Below, one piece after another: positions 34,939 to 46,165 of a DNA stretch of 64,000 nucleotides. This DNA comes from Locusta migratoria (lineage: Eukaryota > Arthropoda > Insecta > Orthoptera > Acrididae): the NCBI GenBank assembly GCA_026315105.1, contig CM048755.1, positions 209,920,333 through 209,984,332 of the forward strand. The letters run 5' to 3'. The position numbers were made by a program, and so were the translations under genes. Positions within the stretch are counted from its first letter, which is position 1. Each line of letters begins with the position of its first letter. The notes beneath the pieces are model-generated. The model was given only the letters and a program-made list of their open reading frames with translations. It ran no database searches and had not been told where the DNA came from.

Positions 34939-35264
34939 AACTGCGGGGTATCAGTCCCTAAACCTACAAACTACTTATGGAGTAGCTTATACTAAAGATG
35001 ACACAAACATCCATGCCCGAGGGGGGATTTGTACCCCGACGGGGAACGGCCGCGCGCATCGTAGTAGAGCGCCTTAATGCGCTCGGCCGCTCCACCGCGG
35101 CTTTAATGGGAAACATAACACTTCCTTTAGCGTCCCGCATAACATTTATGGTTATTCAACAGTTACTTTCTATGTGGAGAAGGAAAGGGTGGATAGGATT
35201 ATCTTTGGTTGCATTAAAGCATTGATATACTTCAACGGTGACATGTGAAAAGTTTTGGCGGACC

Positions 35265-35710
35265 GGGCTTTTGGGCCAGCAGTCGTCTTTATGCTCGCCA
35301 TACCGGATTTCCTCACGAGCAGCGAAAACTACAGAACGCAAACGAATGGTCTGTGTGTAATTGTTTTTCGAAGTCTCCCTTTGTACGCCATAGCAGTTCC
35401 ATGTCGACAGCTATAAGGGGGTGGAAGATATAATGGTTGAAAGTCGTCAAATTATAAAAAAATTTGGGCTGAAGACCAGCGATGACGTTTGCGACTCTAT
35501 AGCAAGGAGGTTACATACAGCGAAACGTGATGCCACAGATCTTATCTTTGATCTATGTGTGCTACAATGTCTTCATGTCTTTCTCTGTAAGGATAAGCAT
35601 ACGAATAAGGAAATATAAGAATAAATAAGTAGCACACTACTGAAAGATAGCTTATCTATCATAACCAACCAACACGAAAGCGGAGCCGCTGGTTTAATAT
35701 ATGCACACCA
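35265..35710 (+). repeat. Dispersed repeat with 65-codon frame, copy 2
   Basis: Plus-strand counterpart of 10870-11345. A CCCGCTCCTGCTTTGCACGG motif follows at about 35726, recalling the CCGGG-motif family. Confidence 0.7.
35421..35618 (+). CDS. 65-codon frame, second copy
   Basis: Starts MEDIMVESRQIIKKFGLK and ends DKHTNKEI plus TAA, as in the copy at 11241-11044. The start context is ATGGAAGATATA... within GGGGGTGGAAG. Function unknown. Uninterrupted survival in both copies is the only reason to list it as possibly coding. Confidence 0.35.
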   Translation: MEDIMVESRQIIKKFGLKTSDDVCDSIARRLHTAKRDATDLIFDLCVLQCLHVFLCKDKHTNKEI

Positions 35711-36299
35711 GGGACCCGCTCCTGCTTTGCACGGGTAGCAATAATAACAGTACCCACATGACTTCTGATGGATGGACGGAGAAGATAGTGTAACAAAGTT
35801 TTAGCAGATATATTTATAGGTACGGTGCTACCTTGCTACACCAAGGAAAAGAAAAAAACTGCATTTAAGACAAATAGGAAATCATATTTCTTTTACTAAT
35901 ATATCTTAAGGTCAGCGGATAGATAATATTTTTTTTTTTTTTGTGTTTCTGTTTGGATTAAAAACGTATAACTTTTTTGTATGCCAACTCGGGAGTAATC
36001 CATATCCAACTGCCCATATGAAAGGCAACGATGTTCCAAATTTAATCCTCCAATAGACTGATGTTATCAGGAGATGGAATATTACTTTGATTAGTTTTTC
36101 CTATTTGTATTGGAAAATTCACTACTACATTTAGTGACTAAGAAGTATGGGAATGGCAGCATTAAAAGTAGCAATTTCTCTGTTTGTATCCTGCCATACT
36201 TCTGTCACTGCAATGCTGCCGCTTGGAGCGCTAGTGTCGCTTCCGTGGTTGCTCGAGCATTGATAGTGCCGCTGCGGTAGGCTCTCTCTCTCTCTCCTA

Positions 36300-36720
36300 G
36301 AGTTCCGGATGTCGTTTCAAGTGTCAAACGTTCACATTTAGCATACGCTACACTCTGATATTAGTACACAAATATGGATTGTATATGAATGATATTCACT
36401 GTGTTGACTCATTACATAGAACGTAGCAACCATTAAAAGAATTTTCTGAAAGATAAAAAGTCAAAGAGTAAATTCCCTTTTTCAAAGAGCAATTATTATT
36501 CCAAATATAAGTTTTGATAGTCCATATTTCACGTTGTAGTCTTCAAGTCAAAAACTATATTGATGCGATCGCTACCAAACTTCACAGGATCACCCGATGG
36601 GCTCATCTGAAGGTTTCCTGAACATTTCAGTTTTTGCTCCAGCTAACCTGAGTCCACAGGGAACATACATACCTATATGCACACATACACACATAGATCT
36701 TTATAGATATAGATATTTAC
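36300..36720 (+). repeat. Dispersed repeat related to 11380-11870
   Basis: Shares CAAAGAGTAAAT, CAAAGAGCAATTATTATTCC and a terminal TTATAGATATAGATAT block with the 11.4-11.9 kb repeat. Confidence 0.5.
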
Positions 36721-37269
36721 AACAGTTAGCAGGAATTTATATTGGGTAAAGCTGATCTCATGTCAGATATTAATGCCTACACTTACTTGTCCATGTATCA
36801 ATTATAAAGTTTTCACTGAACCCTTAGAGTCCAAGTTATTATGTGAATCCAAATACAAAAGCATTATTATGTCCTTAAATTTTTCAGTCTCGTTTTTCTT
36901 CAGTAATATATCATCATCTTCAACAGTCACTGTTATTTTGTTTTCTACGTCTCGTAAGTCCTACCATGTAACACGAATAACTACAAATTCATTTTACATT
37001 ACTTATACATCACAAACATTTCAGTTTTCATAGCAGTCACTGTTATTTTGTTTTCTACATCCCGTAAATCCTACCTTGTAACATGAATAATTACAAATTA
37101 ATTTTACATTATTTGTACCTCACAAACATTTCATTTACGACGTTTAACAGTAAAATTTATTGTTTACACAGCTACATGTCTGTTATACAGCTGCGTAGTA
37201 TTGTCTGGGGCGCAACATCGAGGTACGCAATTTCTATTCTTGGTGGTTGATGAAATTTTCTCGTCTAAT
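36721..37269. other. Unassigned AT-rich sequence with a short direct repeat
   Basis: AGTCACTGTTATTTTGTTTT occurs at 36923-36942 and again at about 37036-37055, followed in both by TAAGTCCTACCATGTAAC-like bases. It is a local tandem duplication of about 113 bp. No genes seen. Confidence 0.55.
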
Positions 37270-37609
37270 TGTAGGTCCTTATTCTAAGGACATCACAGAC
37301 ACCCATGCCCGAGGGAGGACTCGAACCTCCGACGGCGAGCAGCGACGCGCTCCGCAGCTAGGCGCCTTATAGAACGCTCGGGTATAGCGCATTGAGGCGT
37401 TATGATCCGATGCGCGAGGCCGCTCCACGTAGGGGGTTCGAATCCACCCTCGGGCATGGATGTATGTGCTGTCTTTAGTATAAGTTAGTTTACAGGTAGT
37501 TTATAAGTAGTTTGTAGGTTTAGGGACTGATGACCCAGCAGTTAAGTCCCATAAGCTTAACAAACATTTGAACATGTGTATTTAGAACACTCGGCCACTC
37601 CACCGCGGC
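37270..37609 (-). mobile_element. SINE variant split by another SINE
   Basis: Outer minus-strand copy (37270-37375 and 37589-37609) lacks most of its tail. The break carries TATAGAAC/TTTAGAAC (37368-37375 and 37581-37588). Confidence 0.75.
37376..37580 (+). mobile_element. tRNA-headed SINE (G2), nested in an older SINE
   Basis: Plus orientation, GGGTTCGAATCCACC B box, complete body and AAACATTTGAACATG tail. Inserted into the opposite-strand copy described above. Confidence 0.85.
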
Positions 37610-37622
37610 TCACTCTTCTTAA

Positions 37623-38303
37623 CCCTTTCATTCCTACATTATAAATTCAGCTTTAGGAAAATTAAAATTCGGTGTTTTCTGTATTAACACAGTACACTAA
37701 ACATCAAAATATGTGTTACAATTTCTGAACGAACAATTGCTTTTTTTACGTCATTTATTTCATTCACAACACAGACGTTTGTATCGAGGTAGCCGCGCGG
37801 AAGAAACCGAGCGGTCTGGAGCGCCACCTTCGTTTCGCGAGGCCTCCAGCGTCATAGGTTCGAATCCTCCCTCGGGCATGGATGTGTGTGTTGTTCTTAG
37901 GTTAGTTTAACTTAGTTTAAGTAGTTTGTACGCTGCGGACTGATAACCTAGCAGCTGAATCCGATAGATTTACAAACATTTGAACATTTTTTATCGAGGT
38001 ATTTTATTACTTGGAACATTATTTCGTTGATAGCTAACACTGTGAGATAAATAATGCTAGCATAATCTTCGCCGCAGCACCAAAGACAAGACAATTCACT
38101 GCTGAAATAAAATAACATGACCCACGCTCGCGCTCACACTCAGCCACGTACAGACGGCAACAGACCACAACCTCCAAGACGGATAGATTAATGCATCTGA
38201 AGTGGCTACATGCCGTACCAAGCGGCAAGGACTGATACAGAAAATACGGTATGAATCAGCTTTTAATACATATTGTTGAGGAACAACACTGGGAATGAAA
38301 GGG
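37623..38303. mobile_element. piggyBac-type MITE with a SINE inside
   Basis: Begins CCCTTTCATTCC directly after TTAA (37619-37622) and ends GGAATGAAAGGG before TTAG (38304-38307, one base from TTAA). The 12 bp terminal repeats and TTAA target are piggyBac hallmarks. Without the SINE it is about 480 bp and has no transposase. Confidence 0.72.
37802..37991 (+). mobile_element. tRNA-headed SINE (head type G3) inside MITE
   Basis: Target duplication TATCGAGGTA (37792-37801 and 37992-38001). The head carries GCGCGG...ACCGAGCGGTCTGGAGCG. Confidence 0.92.
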
Positions 38304-38545
38304 TTAGAGCCGTGTCCTTGATTTAAGTGCAAACGTTTCATGAAGTGAGGACATATTGACGGTGACCTGTCCGAAGGACCGAGCGAGCTACCACTGTCGT
38401 CAGCACACTGGATTCCCTTTCGGGAAGAAGGCGTTACAAATCTGCCTCCCACCATCATGATTTAGGTTCACATCTACATCTACATCTACATACATACTCC
38501 ACAATTCACCGTAAGGTGCGTGGCGGAGGGTACACTGTACCACTA

Positions 38546-41377
38546 CTAGGCATTTCCTTTCCTATTCCACTCCCAAATTGAACGAGGGAAAAAAGAATGC
38601 CTATATGCCTCCGTACGAGCCCTAATTTCTCTTATCTTGTCTTTGTGATCTTTAAGCGAAATGTAAGTAGGCGGCAGCAAGATCGTACTACACTCAGCTT
38701 CAAATTCCGGCCCTCTAAATTTACTTAACAGAAATTCAAGAAAAGAACGTCGTCTTTCTTCCAGCGATCCCCAATTGAGTTGCCGGAGCATTTCCGTGAC
38801 ACTCGTGCATTGGTCGAACCTACCGGTAACAAATCTAGCTGCTCGCCTCTGAACCGCCTCTATGTCTTCCTTCAAACCGATCTGCTGCGGGTCCCAAATA
38901 CTTGAGCAATACTCAAGACGTGGTCGTACAAGCGTTTTATACGCGGTCTCCTTTACAGGTGAAGTACATCTTCCCAAAATTCTCCCAATAAACCGAAGTC
39001 GGCTGTCTGCCTTACTCACAACTGTCCTTACATGCTCGTTCCATTTCATATCGCTCTGCAATGTTACGCCTAGATATTTGAACGACGCGACCGCATCAAG
39101 AAGCTCACTACTGATGCTGTATTCGAACATTATAGGATTGTTTTTTCTACTCATGCGCATCACCTTACATTTTTCTACATTGAGAGCTAGCTGCCATTCT
39201 TCGCACCAACTAGAAATTTTGTCTAAGTCAACCTGTATGCTATTACAGTCAGTTACAGACGACACCTTCCCATACACCACAGCATCATCAGCAAACAGCC
39301 GCAAATTACAGCTTACTCTGTCCATCAGATCATTTATATAGATAGAAAATAATAGCGGTCCTATCACACTCCCCTGGGGCACGCCTGACGATACACTCGT
39401 CTCTGATGAACACCCGCCGTCGAAAACAACGTACTGCACTCTATTACTTAGGAAGTCTTCCAGCCAGTCACAAATCTGTGAACCTATTCCATAAGCTCGT
39501 ATCTTCGTTAGCAGTCTGCAGTGTGGCACCGTGTCGAACGCCTTTTTGAAGTCGAGAAAAACACAATCCGCGTGTTGCCCTTCGTCCATGGCTCGCAAGA
39601 TGTCATGTGAGAAAAGGGCAAGCTGAGTTTCACATGAACGATGTTTCCTAAACCCGTGCTGATTCATGGAAAGAAGCTTTTCCGTTTCAAGGAAATTTAC
39701 TATATTCGAACTGAGAATATGCTCCAAAATTCTACATGAAACCGATGTCAACGATATTGGCCTGTAATTGTATGGGTCAGTTCTCTTTCCTTTCTTATAC
39801 ACGGGAGTCACCTGCGCTTTTTTCCAATCACTAGGAACTTTGCGCTGAATTAAAGATTCGCTATAAATGCAAGCTCAGTAGGGGGCCAATGCCGCAGAAT
39901 AGTCTTTGTAAAACCGAACTGGTATTCCATCCGGACCAGCAGACTTTTTCGTATTTAGCTCTCTCAGCTGCTTCTCTACACCGGAAATACCTATTGCTAT
40001 GTCCCCCATTTCGGAATTAGTACGTTGATCAAATGATGGTATATTTGTGCGGTCATCCTGCGTGAAAGATTTCTTAAAGGTTAAATTTAGAACTTCAGCT
40101 TTCCGTTTGCTTTCTTCTACTACTGCCCCGGAATGATCAACTAGTGACTGGACAGTGGGCTTTGACCCGCTTATCGATTTTACATAGGACCAGAAGTTTT
40201 TCGGGTTCTCGGAAAGATCTTTTGTTAAGGTATGGCTGTGATAATTATTGTATGCTTCACGCATCGATCTTTTTATAGACGCACGAATCTCTACTAACGT
40301 TTGCCTGTCATCATTTGCGTGTTCTTTTTTGAATCGAGAGTGCAACAGCCTTTGTTTTCTCAGCAGCTTTCTAACATTATTATTATACCACGGTGGATCT
40401 TTTCCATCCTTAATCGTCTTTACTGGCACATATTTCTCTAACCCTTCATTAACAATGCATTTAAATTTAGTCCACAAGTACTCTACATTCATAGTCCCAG
40501 AATTAAACGATGCCCATTCATTTTCTAAGTGCGATCGTAACATTTGCTTGTCGGCTTTTCCCAACAAAAACACGCTCCTAGCCTTCTTGAGTGGTTTATG
40601 AACTTTGGTCATCATCGACGCTATGACGATATCATGATCACTAATTCCTGTCTCTACACAGACATCGTTAATAAGGTCAGGCCTGTTTGTGGCTATAAGG
40701 TCTAGAATATTTCCATTGCGCGTGGGTTGCCGGTTTAACTGCTCAAGACAGTTTTCGTAGAATGTGTCCAAAAGTAGCTCGCAAGACTGCTTGTCTGTAC
40801 CGCCTGAAATGTAACTAGCGAGGTCCCAATCTATACTCTTAAGGTTGAAGTCACCTCCGACTAATATTGCATGGCCCGGATACCTATGCACTACCTGGTG
40901 CAGACTTTCCTTGAATGATTCTAAAACTGCTACAGCAGCACTGGGGGGCCGGTAAAAACACCCAACTATTAACTTTACTTCTTTTAGACCTGTTATGCGT
41001 GCCCAGATAACTTCACAGTTACTTTCAACCTCGATCTCAGTAGAAACAATATCTTTGTCCACAGCGATGAACACTCCTCCTCCAGTTGTATCAGATCTAT
41101 CTTTCCGATATACATTCCACGCTTCGCTAAATATTTCTGAACTTGCCACATCATCATTTAGCCAGCTTTCGGTGTCTAAAACTATCTGAGCGCAATAACT
41201 TCCATGCAGCGCTGCAAATTCGGGAACTTTGTTTCTAATACTCTGTAAGTTCGCGGCTAATATTTTTATGTTCGAATTTTTGTTCCGAACGTGGCCTGAA
41301 TTCGCTGTTTGAATGCTGACAGGCGAGTGCTCATCAGAGTTAGCGCCTAGCCTAAAAAACCCCCATGTGCACTCCAC
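38546..41377 (-). pseudogene. CR1-like pol: endonuclease plus reverse transcriptase with a single TGA
   Basis: One frame of 944 codons broken only by TGA at 39877-39875. The first part (500 codons from 41377; the start used is GTG) holds the apurinic-type endonuclease: NLQSIRNK, TESWL (catalytic Glu), GGVFIAV, LVGGDFNL and GISDHD. It then reads KSAGPDGIP at the start of RT. The second part (421 codons, first Met 39811) has YNYRPISLTS, QHGFRKHRSC, FLDFKKAFDTV (catalytic Asp), VPQGSVIGPLLF, LFADDAVVYG (catalytic pair), FKYLGVTL and a C-terminal WNRKG. All catalytic residues I can check are present. The enzyme nicks target DNA and reverse transcribes from the nick. Confidence 0.93.
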
Positions 41378-41443
41378 AAGTACTCTGCTACCCGAGTAGC
41401 CGCTTCCTTAGTGTAGTGCACCCCTGATCTATCTAGGGGCACC
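41378..41443 (-). pseudogene. C-terminal scrap of LINE ORF1
   Basis: In the frame overlapping the start of pol the minus strand reads DRSGVHYTKEAATRVAEYLW, then a stop just inside pol. The D-x-x-H spacing (DRSGVH) recalls the esterase-like (SGNH) domain known in CR1-group ORF1 proteins. Too short to prove. Confidence 0.5.
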
Positions 41444-41476
41444 TAGATTTTCCATGATATTACTAAATCACTCCAG

Positions 41477-41916
41477 GGTTGGGTTGGGTTGGGTTGTTTG
41501 CTTGGGATATGGGGACTAAACTACTGTTGTTATCAGTTCAAAAATAAAAAATGTTCAAATGTCTGTAAATCTATCGGACCAAACTGCGTGGTCATCAGCC
41601 CGTAGCTTACAAACTACTTAAACCAAGGTAAACTAACCTAAGGACAAACACACACACCCATGCCCCAGGGAGGACTCGAACCACCACGGCGAACAACCGC
41701 TCGCTCCCCAGCGAGACGCTTTAGACCGCTCGGCTACTCCACCGCGGCGTTGTTATCAGTCCCCGGAGGGGAGGGGAAGGAGTGAGGATAGGAAAAGAGG
41801 AGAGGGGGAAAGGAAATATAGTTCAGGAAGTAAAGAAGGAAGGAAGACTGCATTAGCTCGGGGCCCCGTGCTCGCCACGCACGTACTCACGAAAGAACAG
41901 TCAGCCCCCTGGGGAG
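41477..41916 (-). mobile_element. Unnamed SINE-like insert with GGTTG repeat end
   Basis: Flanked by AAATCACTCCAG (41465-41476 and 41917-41928). Left end GGTTGGGTTGGGTTGGGTTG is the minus-strand image of an (AACCC)n 3' tail. The interior (CGGGGCCCCGTGCTCGCC region, 41860s) has no open frame. It carries the SINE 41538-41748. Confidence 0.8.
41538..41748 (-). mobile_element. tRNA-headed SINE variant, innermost layer of the nest
   Basis: Target duplication GTTGTTATCAGT (41526-41537 and 41749-41760). Full length, diverged body. Confidence 0.92.
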
Positions 41917-42335
41917 AAATCACTCCAGACAAATCTCGGACTAGTTCCTTTGAAAGGAAATATCTGAGCTTATACTCCGCCTTTACTGATACGATGTCGA
42001 CGGGACGTTAAACGCTCATCTCCCTTCCTTCTTCCTTCTGTCGGAAAGATACCAACGTTAATCCCACCTACCCACCCACATCTTGTTTTACACGGTGGAA
42101 GAAAGAGTAAGCTTTGTGTGGAAACCGAGTTACTCGTCCTCTCTTTCATTTTCACTAACTGCACAACACTAACCACAATATGTCATCACAGTCATCGGCA
42201 CACCATGGATACACATTTTACCCTCCATAACAAGTCGGAGGAATTCAAAAGCAAACCACCTAAAAACATTAACTTGTCATGGGTGGTGATACAGTATTTT
42301 CCTACTATCACGCCCGCTGTGCTCTTCCTTCAGTT

Positions 42336-42570
42336 CAAATGTTTGTATGCGACCAAACAGTAGTGGTCATCAGTCCCTAGACTTACAAACTAGGGGACTG
42401 ATGACCTAGCTGTTTAGTCCCCTAAAAACTAACAACAACAACAACTTACAAACTACTTTAACTAACGTATGCTAGGGATAACACACACAGCCATGCCCGA
42501 GGGAAAACTCGACCTCCAACGGGCAGCAGCCGCACAAGGCGCCTTAGCGCGCATGACCATGCCCGCGCGG
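42336..42570 (-). mobile_element. tRNA-headed SINE with internal insert
   Basis: Target duplication CTTCAGTT (42328-42335 and 42571-42578). The body is interrupted at about 42391-42446 by a plus-strand SINE tail fragment, GGGGACTGATGACCTAGC... ending in (AAC)n. Confidence 0.82.
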
Positions 42571-42691
42571 CTTCAGTTTTTTGTGCTATATATATTGCAC
42601 GAACGACTAAATTCAGTTTACTTTCATTATGAAAACGTCTCAGTCTTCGTGCTATACATCGAAGTGACTTCCTTAACATTACCCTGCATTG

Positions 42692-42860
42692 ACGTGCGAT
42701 GCTACAATGCGCGAGGCCACTCCCCGTCGGGGTTTCGAATCCACTCTCTGGCATGGCTGTTTGTGCTGTCTTTAGTATAAGTTAGTTCATAAGTAGTTTG
42801 TAAGTTTAAGAACTGATGACCCCGCAGTTTAGTCTCATAAGCTTAACAATTAAAAAAACT
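42692..42860 (+). mobile_element. 5'-truncated tRNA-headed SINE (G2)
   Basis: Target duplication CCCTGCATTG (42682-42691 and 42861-42870). The A box is missing; the B box reads GGTTTCGAATCC. Confidence 0.9.
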
Positions 42861-43005
42861 CCCTGCATTGTTTTGTGAAAAAGTAAAATATGTATTATAT
42901 CCTATATGGGCTGATTACAGAGTGCTGGAAAAACTGCTGTAACGTCAAGCCGGTGAGTCGATGAGGTGCCATCTGCGTTGGCCCGTGAGATGATTTGCAC
43001 AGCGA

Positions 43006-43184
43006 AATCAAATGGGACTTAACTACGGGGTCATCAGTTCCTAAGCTTACAAACTACTTATGAACTAGCTAACACTAAGGACGGCACAAATATCCATGCC
43101 CGAGGGGGGATTCGATTCCCCAACCGCAGTGGCCGTGCAGACAATGACAGGCGGGCCGCAGTCCCCTCGGCCACCGCGGCCAGC
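43006..43184 (-). mobile_element. tRNA-headed SINE (G1), short tail
   Basis: Target duplication TTGCACAGCGA (42995-43005 and 43185-43195). Confidence 0.92.
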
Positions 43185-43195
43185 TTGCACAGCGA

Positions 43196-44224
43196 GCGGG
43201 TACAGTATTATTCAATCTACTCCTTAGTGTACACCGTTAGATGAGATACCAATAGTGCTACAGGCATAACATCATGTTTAAAAAGGTATAGCAACTTTTT
43301 TGGTTCAAAATGGAAGGGGCACGAGATCGGAGTATGCAAGAATGTGTGCAGACTGCGTGAAATGTGGTGAGCAGTTGGGTCGGAACCAAAAGCATAGTAA
43401 TGACTTTCTTCGACGCATCGTCAGTATCGACCAAACGCAGGCGCACTCGTAACAACCAATTTTGAAACGCCATTCTAATTAATCCTCATCCTGGGTTGCC
43501 CCATCTACAGAACGTGAGCACTACACCAAGTGCTACGAATATGACATTCACTGTGGCGTATTACACTTCGTACCACCGAGGGTGACGGTAGGCTATGCCT
43601 CACTACTGCACGTTCCTGCAACACCACCTGCGACCAGCACCCACTCGAAAGCGAAGATATTCCATGGAGCAGCACCTCCTAATTATGCAAGAAAGTGCAC
43701 GCTTCAATACGGCAGATGTTGTCGAGTACCTCTTGAACCGCTGACAATACGATATTCTGGAATATACACCGTGTTCACACAGCTTGCGTCTCTGCGATAA
43801 CGATGTGTTTGCCAAAGTGAATGAAGCACTGTGATTGACGCCAGAGATTACATTAACCACGCCATTGGGCGTTAAATACGTCACTTTAATAGTAGTAGAC
43901 GCACAGATGGTATACGACGCCTGCAGACATTTGGCGAAAGGTCATAAATAACGGGGACGATTATATTGAAGGTGTGTAACTGTAAGTACTTCTGTCAACA
44001 AAGATATTTCGGAGATAAATTATAGCTCTCATTACTTTTTATTGAGCCCTTGTACCGCACACACGTTTTATTGAAAAACTTTAATAGTTCCGTTTAATTT
44101 TGTAGCCCGACATCACGTATAAATGGCAAGTATATATTTAATCTCCACCGCAAGTGAGACATCCTCCTCTTCAGTTTCCATAACGAGTTCTGCACTGTGA
44201 AAAGGGGTGTTAAAAGAAACACAA
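43196..44224. other. Unassigned sequence
   Basis: Short frames on both strands (43582-43800, 43603-43884) overlap without recognisable domains. No repeat was recognised. Confidence 0.4.
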
Positions 44225-44480
44225 TTAGAACATCCGAGCAAGGTGATGACACAGTAGTCTCGTATTTGGGTGGAAGACGGTTCAAACCCACCTCCTGCCA
44301 TACTGATTTAGGTTTTCCGAAATTTTCGTAAATCACACCATGAAAATTACGGGATGATTCCTTTAAAAGGAAATGGCCTATTTCCTTCCTTATCCCTGAC
44401 AAAAATTATCCGATGATTTCCTCCATCTCTAATGGCCACGATATAGTCGGGACGTTTTATTTTCCTTCCGTCATTCTTCC
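44225..44480 (+). mobile_element. Third SINE family, uninterrupted copy
   Basis: Degenerate tRNA-like head with GGTTCAAACCCA B box (44280-44291), then CTGATTTAGGTTTTCCG, GGGATGATTCCTTTAAAAGG and a GTCGGGACGTT end block. Same order as the split copy at 38374-42035. Confidence 0.65.
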
Positions 44481-44849
44481 GTTAGAGCACATACATAATC
44501 TTATATTGCAAACCGTCGAAGGATAGAACACTCAGTATAAAATGGGATTTGATATTAAAAGATAGTGTCACTTCATCTGCGACATAAAATGAAACTTTTA
44601 GCGAAATTGATATTTTAAAATTTTTTATTATGAACTCTAAAAAATGGCAGTCAATATTTAATCAAGGCTTACAAATCACACTGAAACATAGTACATAGTA
44701 ATATTGTTGATATTAATTGAATATCCGCAATAAGACGAAAACAGACTCATTACTAATGAGCTACGTAAACTAATGTGTTATATGCATACGGGTTTCGACG
44801 GAAATATTGTAGTTTTTGGCAGCCGATGGACAAATTTGTGCCACTGCAA

Positions 44850-46165
44850 TGCAGTTTCATTGTACAGCTGGCAAGGATAGTAAATAGGCAACTTGCCTAT
44901 TCCATTTCGTGTACTCGGTTGAACAGGACCTATGCCTCACGAAAAGGCACGTGAAATTTATATGCAGATACCAGAATTTGAGAGGCCATGTAATTGGGTT
45001 CAAAGAAACGATTGAAATGATTTGGGAACCACGCGACATTTGAATACGAGCGATGCTCATATTCGACGATATTCGAGAGGAAATACTGAACAGTGGTCAA
45101 GAAGAAGCAGTCGGCCTACGAAAATGACAGTACGTCAAGACCGTGCAATTAGTCATTAGGACTAAGATTTATCATCACCATAGCAATGAAAAGCAGCTGG
45201 TGGATCAGTGACCACACAGGCGACTCACAAAACGAGGCTAAGCTCACACGCTCCTTGCGCCGACTACCAAGCCCGTTTGCACGGATGTAGAATACATTCG
45301 GCCTGGTGGAATCCTATTCAGTAGTATGTAATTGGCTGAAACACTTAGTTTCGTTTCGAATCGAAACCCGATTACCATCGAAGACGTGTTTTCAGACGTC
45401 ACAGATAGGGGTGAAATACAATCATAACTGTCGCACGATATACAATCCGAAAATTGGAGTGATAGTCTAGGGTGGCATTTCATTTCAAACCAGAACCCCT
45501 TTGGTTCTCATCCGTGTACGATATCATACGTCCAGTTTTCTTTCCCTCATGGCAAGCCTCCCTGGACTTACATTTCACCAAGATAATGACCACACAGAAA
45601 TGTCGAGAGTTTAAACTGCTGCTCTTCGTGCTTCCAAACCCTATTTTGGCCAGCAATCTAGCCAGTTCTCTCCCACGTTTGAGCATCATGAGCAGCACTC
45701 TCCATCAAGCTGGGGAGTTTGACAGTGCAGCACAGCAATTGGACAGAATCAAATGTTCAAATATTTGTAGAGCTTATGAGACTTAACTACGGGGTCATCA
45801 GTCCCTAAAGTTATAAGCTATTTATGAACTAGCTTATTATAAAGACGGGACAAACATCCATGCCCGAGGGGGGATTCGAAACCCTGACCGCAGCGGCCGT
45901 GCAGACCGTGACTGGCACGCTGCAGACCGCTCGGCCACTGCGGCCGGCAATTGGACAGAATTTAGCGCGATATACATCAGTAGGACATCCAACATCTTTA
46001 TTAATCAATACCTTGCCAACCCATTATTGACATTATTAACGTTCAAATTGTGACACTCTTTCTGTTGAATAAGACATCCAATTTTTCTTTAATTGAAATC
46101 AATTTTTCGTCTGCGCATGTACATCACATCTACGGATCTCCGACCAATGTGGATAATTCCTTCGG
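44850..46165 (+). pseudogene. Tc1-like transposase remnant
   Basis: Plus-strand blocks in order: QIPEFERPCNWVQRNDW (helix-turn-helix region, 44960s), SDAHIRRYS, MTVRQDRAISH (45125), an R-R-R-V-F-R-R stretch near 45380, a WHFISNQNPF box corresponding to the WGGIS part (45473-45500), LPGLTFHQDN with the second catalytic Asp (45562-45590), and a WPA..SPVLSH-like box near 45650. After the SINE at 45750-45946 it continues with RDIHQ and HLY-stop-SIPC. A TTGAATAAGACATCCAATTT 3' tail runs to about 46165. Stops and shifts in every block. Confidence 0.68.
45750..45946 (-). mobile_element. tRNA-headed SINE (G1) inside Tc1-like transposase
   Basis: Target duplication GCAATTGGACAGAAT (45735-45749 and 45947-45961). 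Confidence 0.93.

Larger units (their letters stand above)
33085..35100 (-). mobile_element. tRNA-headed SINE (G2) split by an RTE-like LINE
   Basis: Tail part at 33085-33136, head part at 34950-35100. Its own target duplication is CTTTAAT (33078-33084 and 35101-35107). The interruption carries an 11 bp duplication of SINE sequence, AACTGCGGGGT. Confidence 0.88.
38469..41443 (-). mobile_element. CR1-like LINE, nearly intact pol, 5' truncated
   Basis: The 3' end (left) finishes in (TAGATG)n-type repeats (38469-38495 on the plus strand as CATCTA), a microsatellite end typical of CR1-group elements. The 5' end is cut inside the tail of ORF1. Target duplication about TAGGTT/TAGATT (38463-38468 and 41444-41449). 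Confidence 0.85.
38374..42035 (+). mobile_element. Old tRNA-derived SINE of a third family, split into three pieces
   Basis: The pieces 38374-38468 (AGCACACTGG, a degenerate B box, then CATCATGATTTAGG), 41444-41476 (TTTTCCATGATATTAC...) and 41929-42035 (TAGTTCCTTTGAAAGG, then GACGGGACGTTAAACGCTCA) read as one SINE when joined in order. The same family appears uninterrupted at 44225-44480. Confidence 0.7.

Noticed and set aside
41477..41497. (GGTTG)n as interstitial telomere repeat
   Set aside because: Insect telomeres are usually TTAGG. This is the image of an AACCC-type SINE tail, with a target duplication at its edge.
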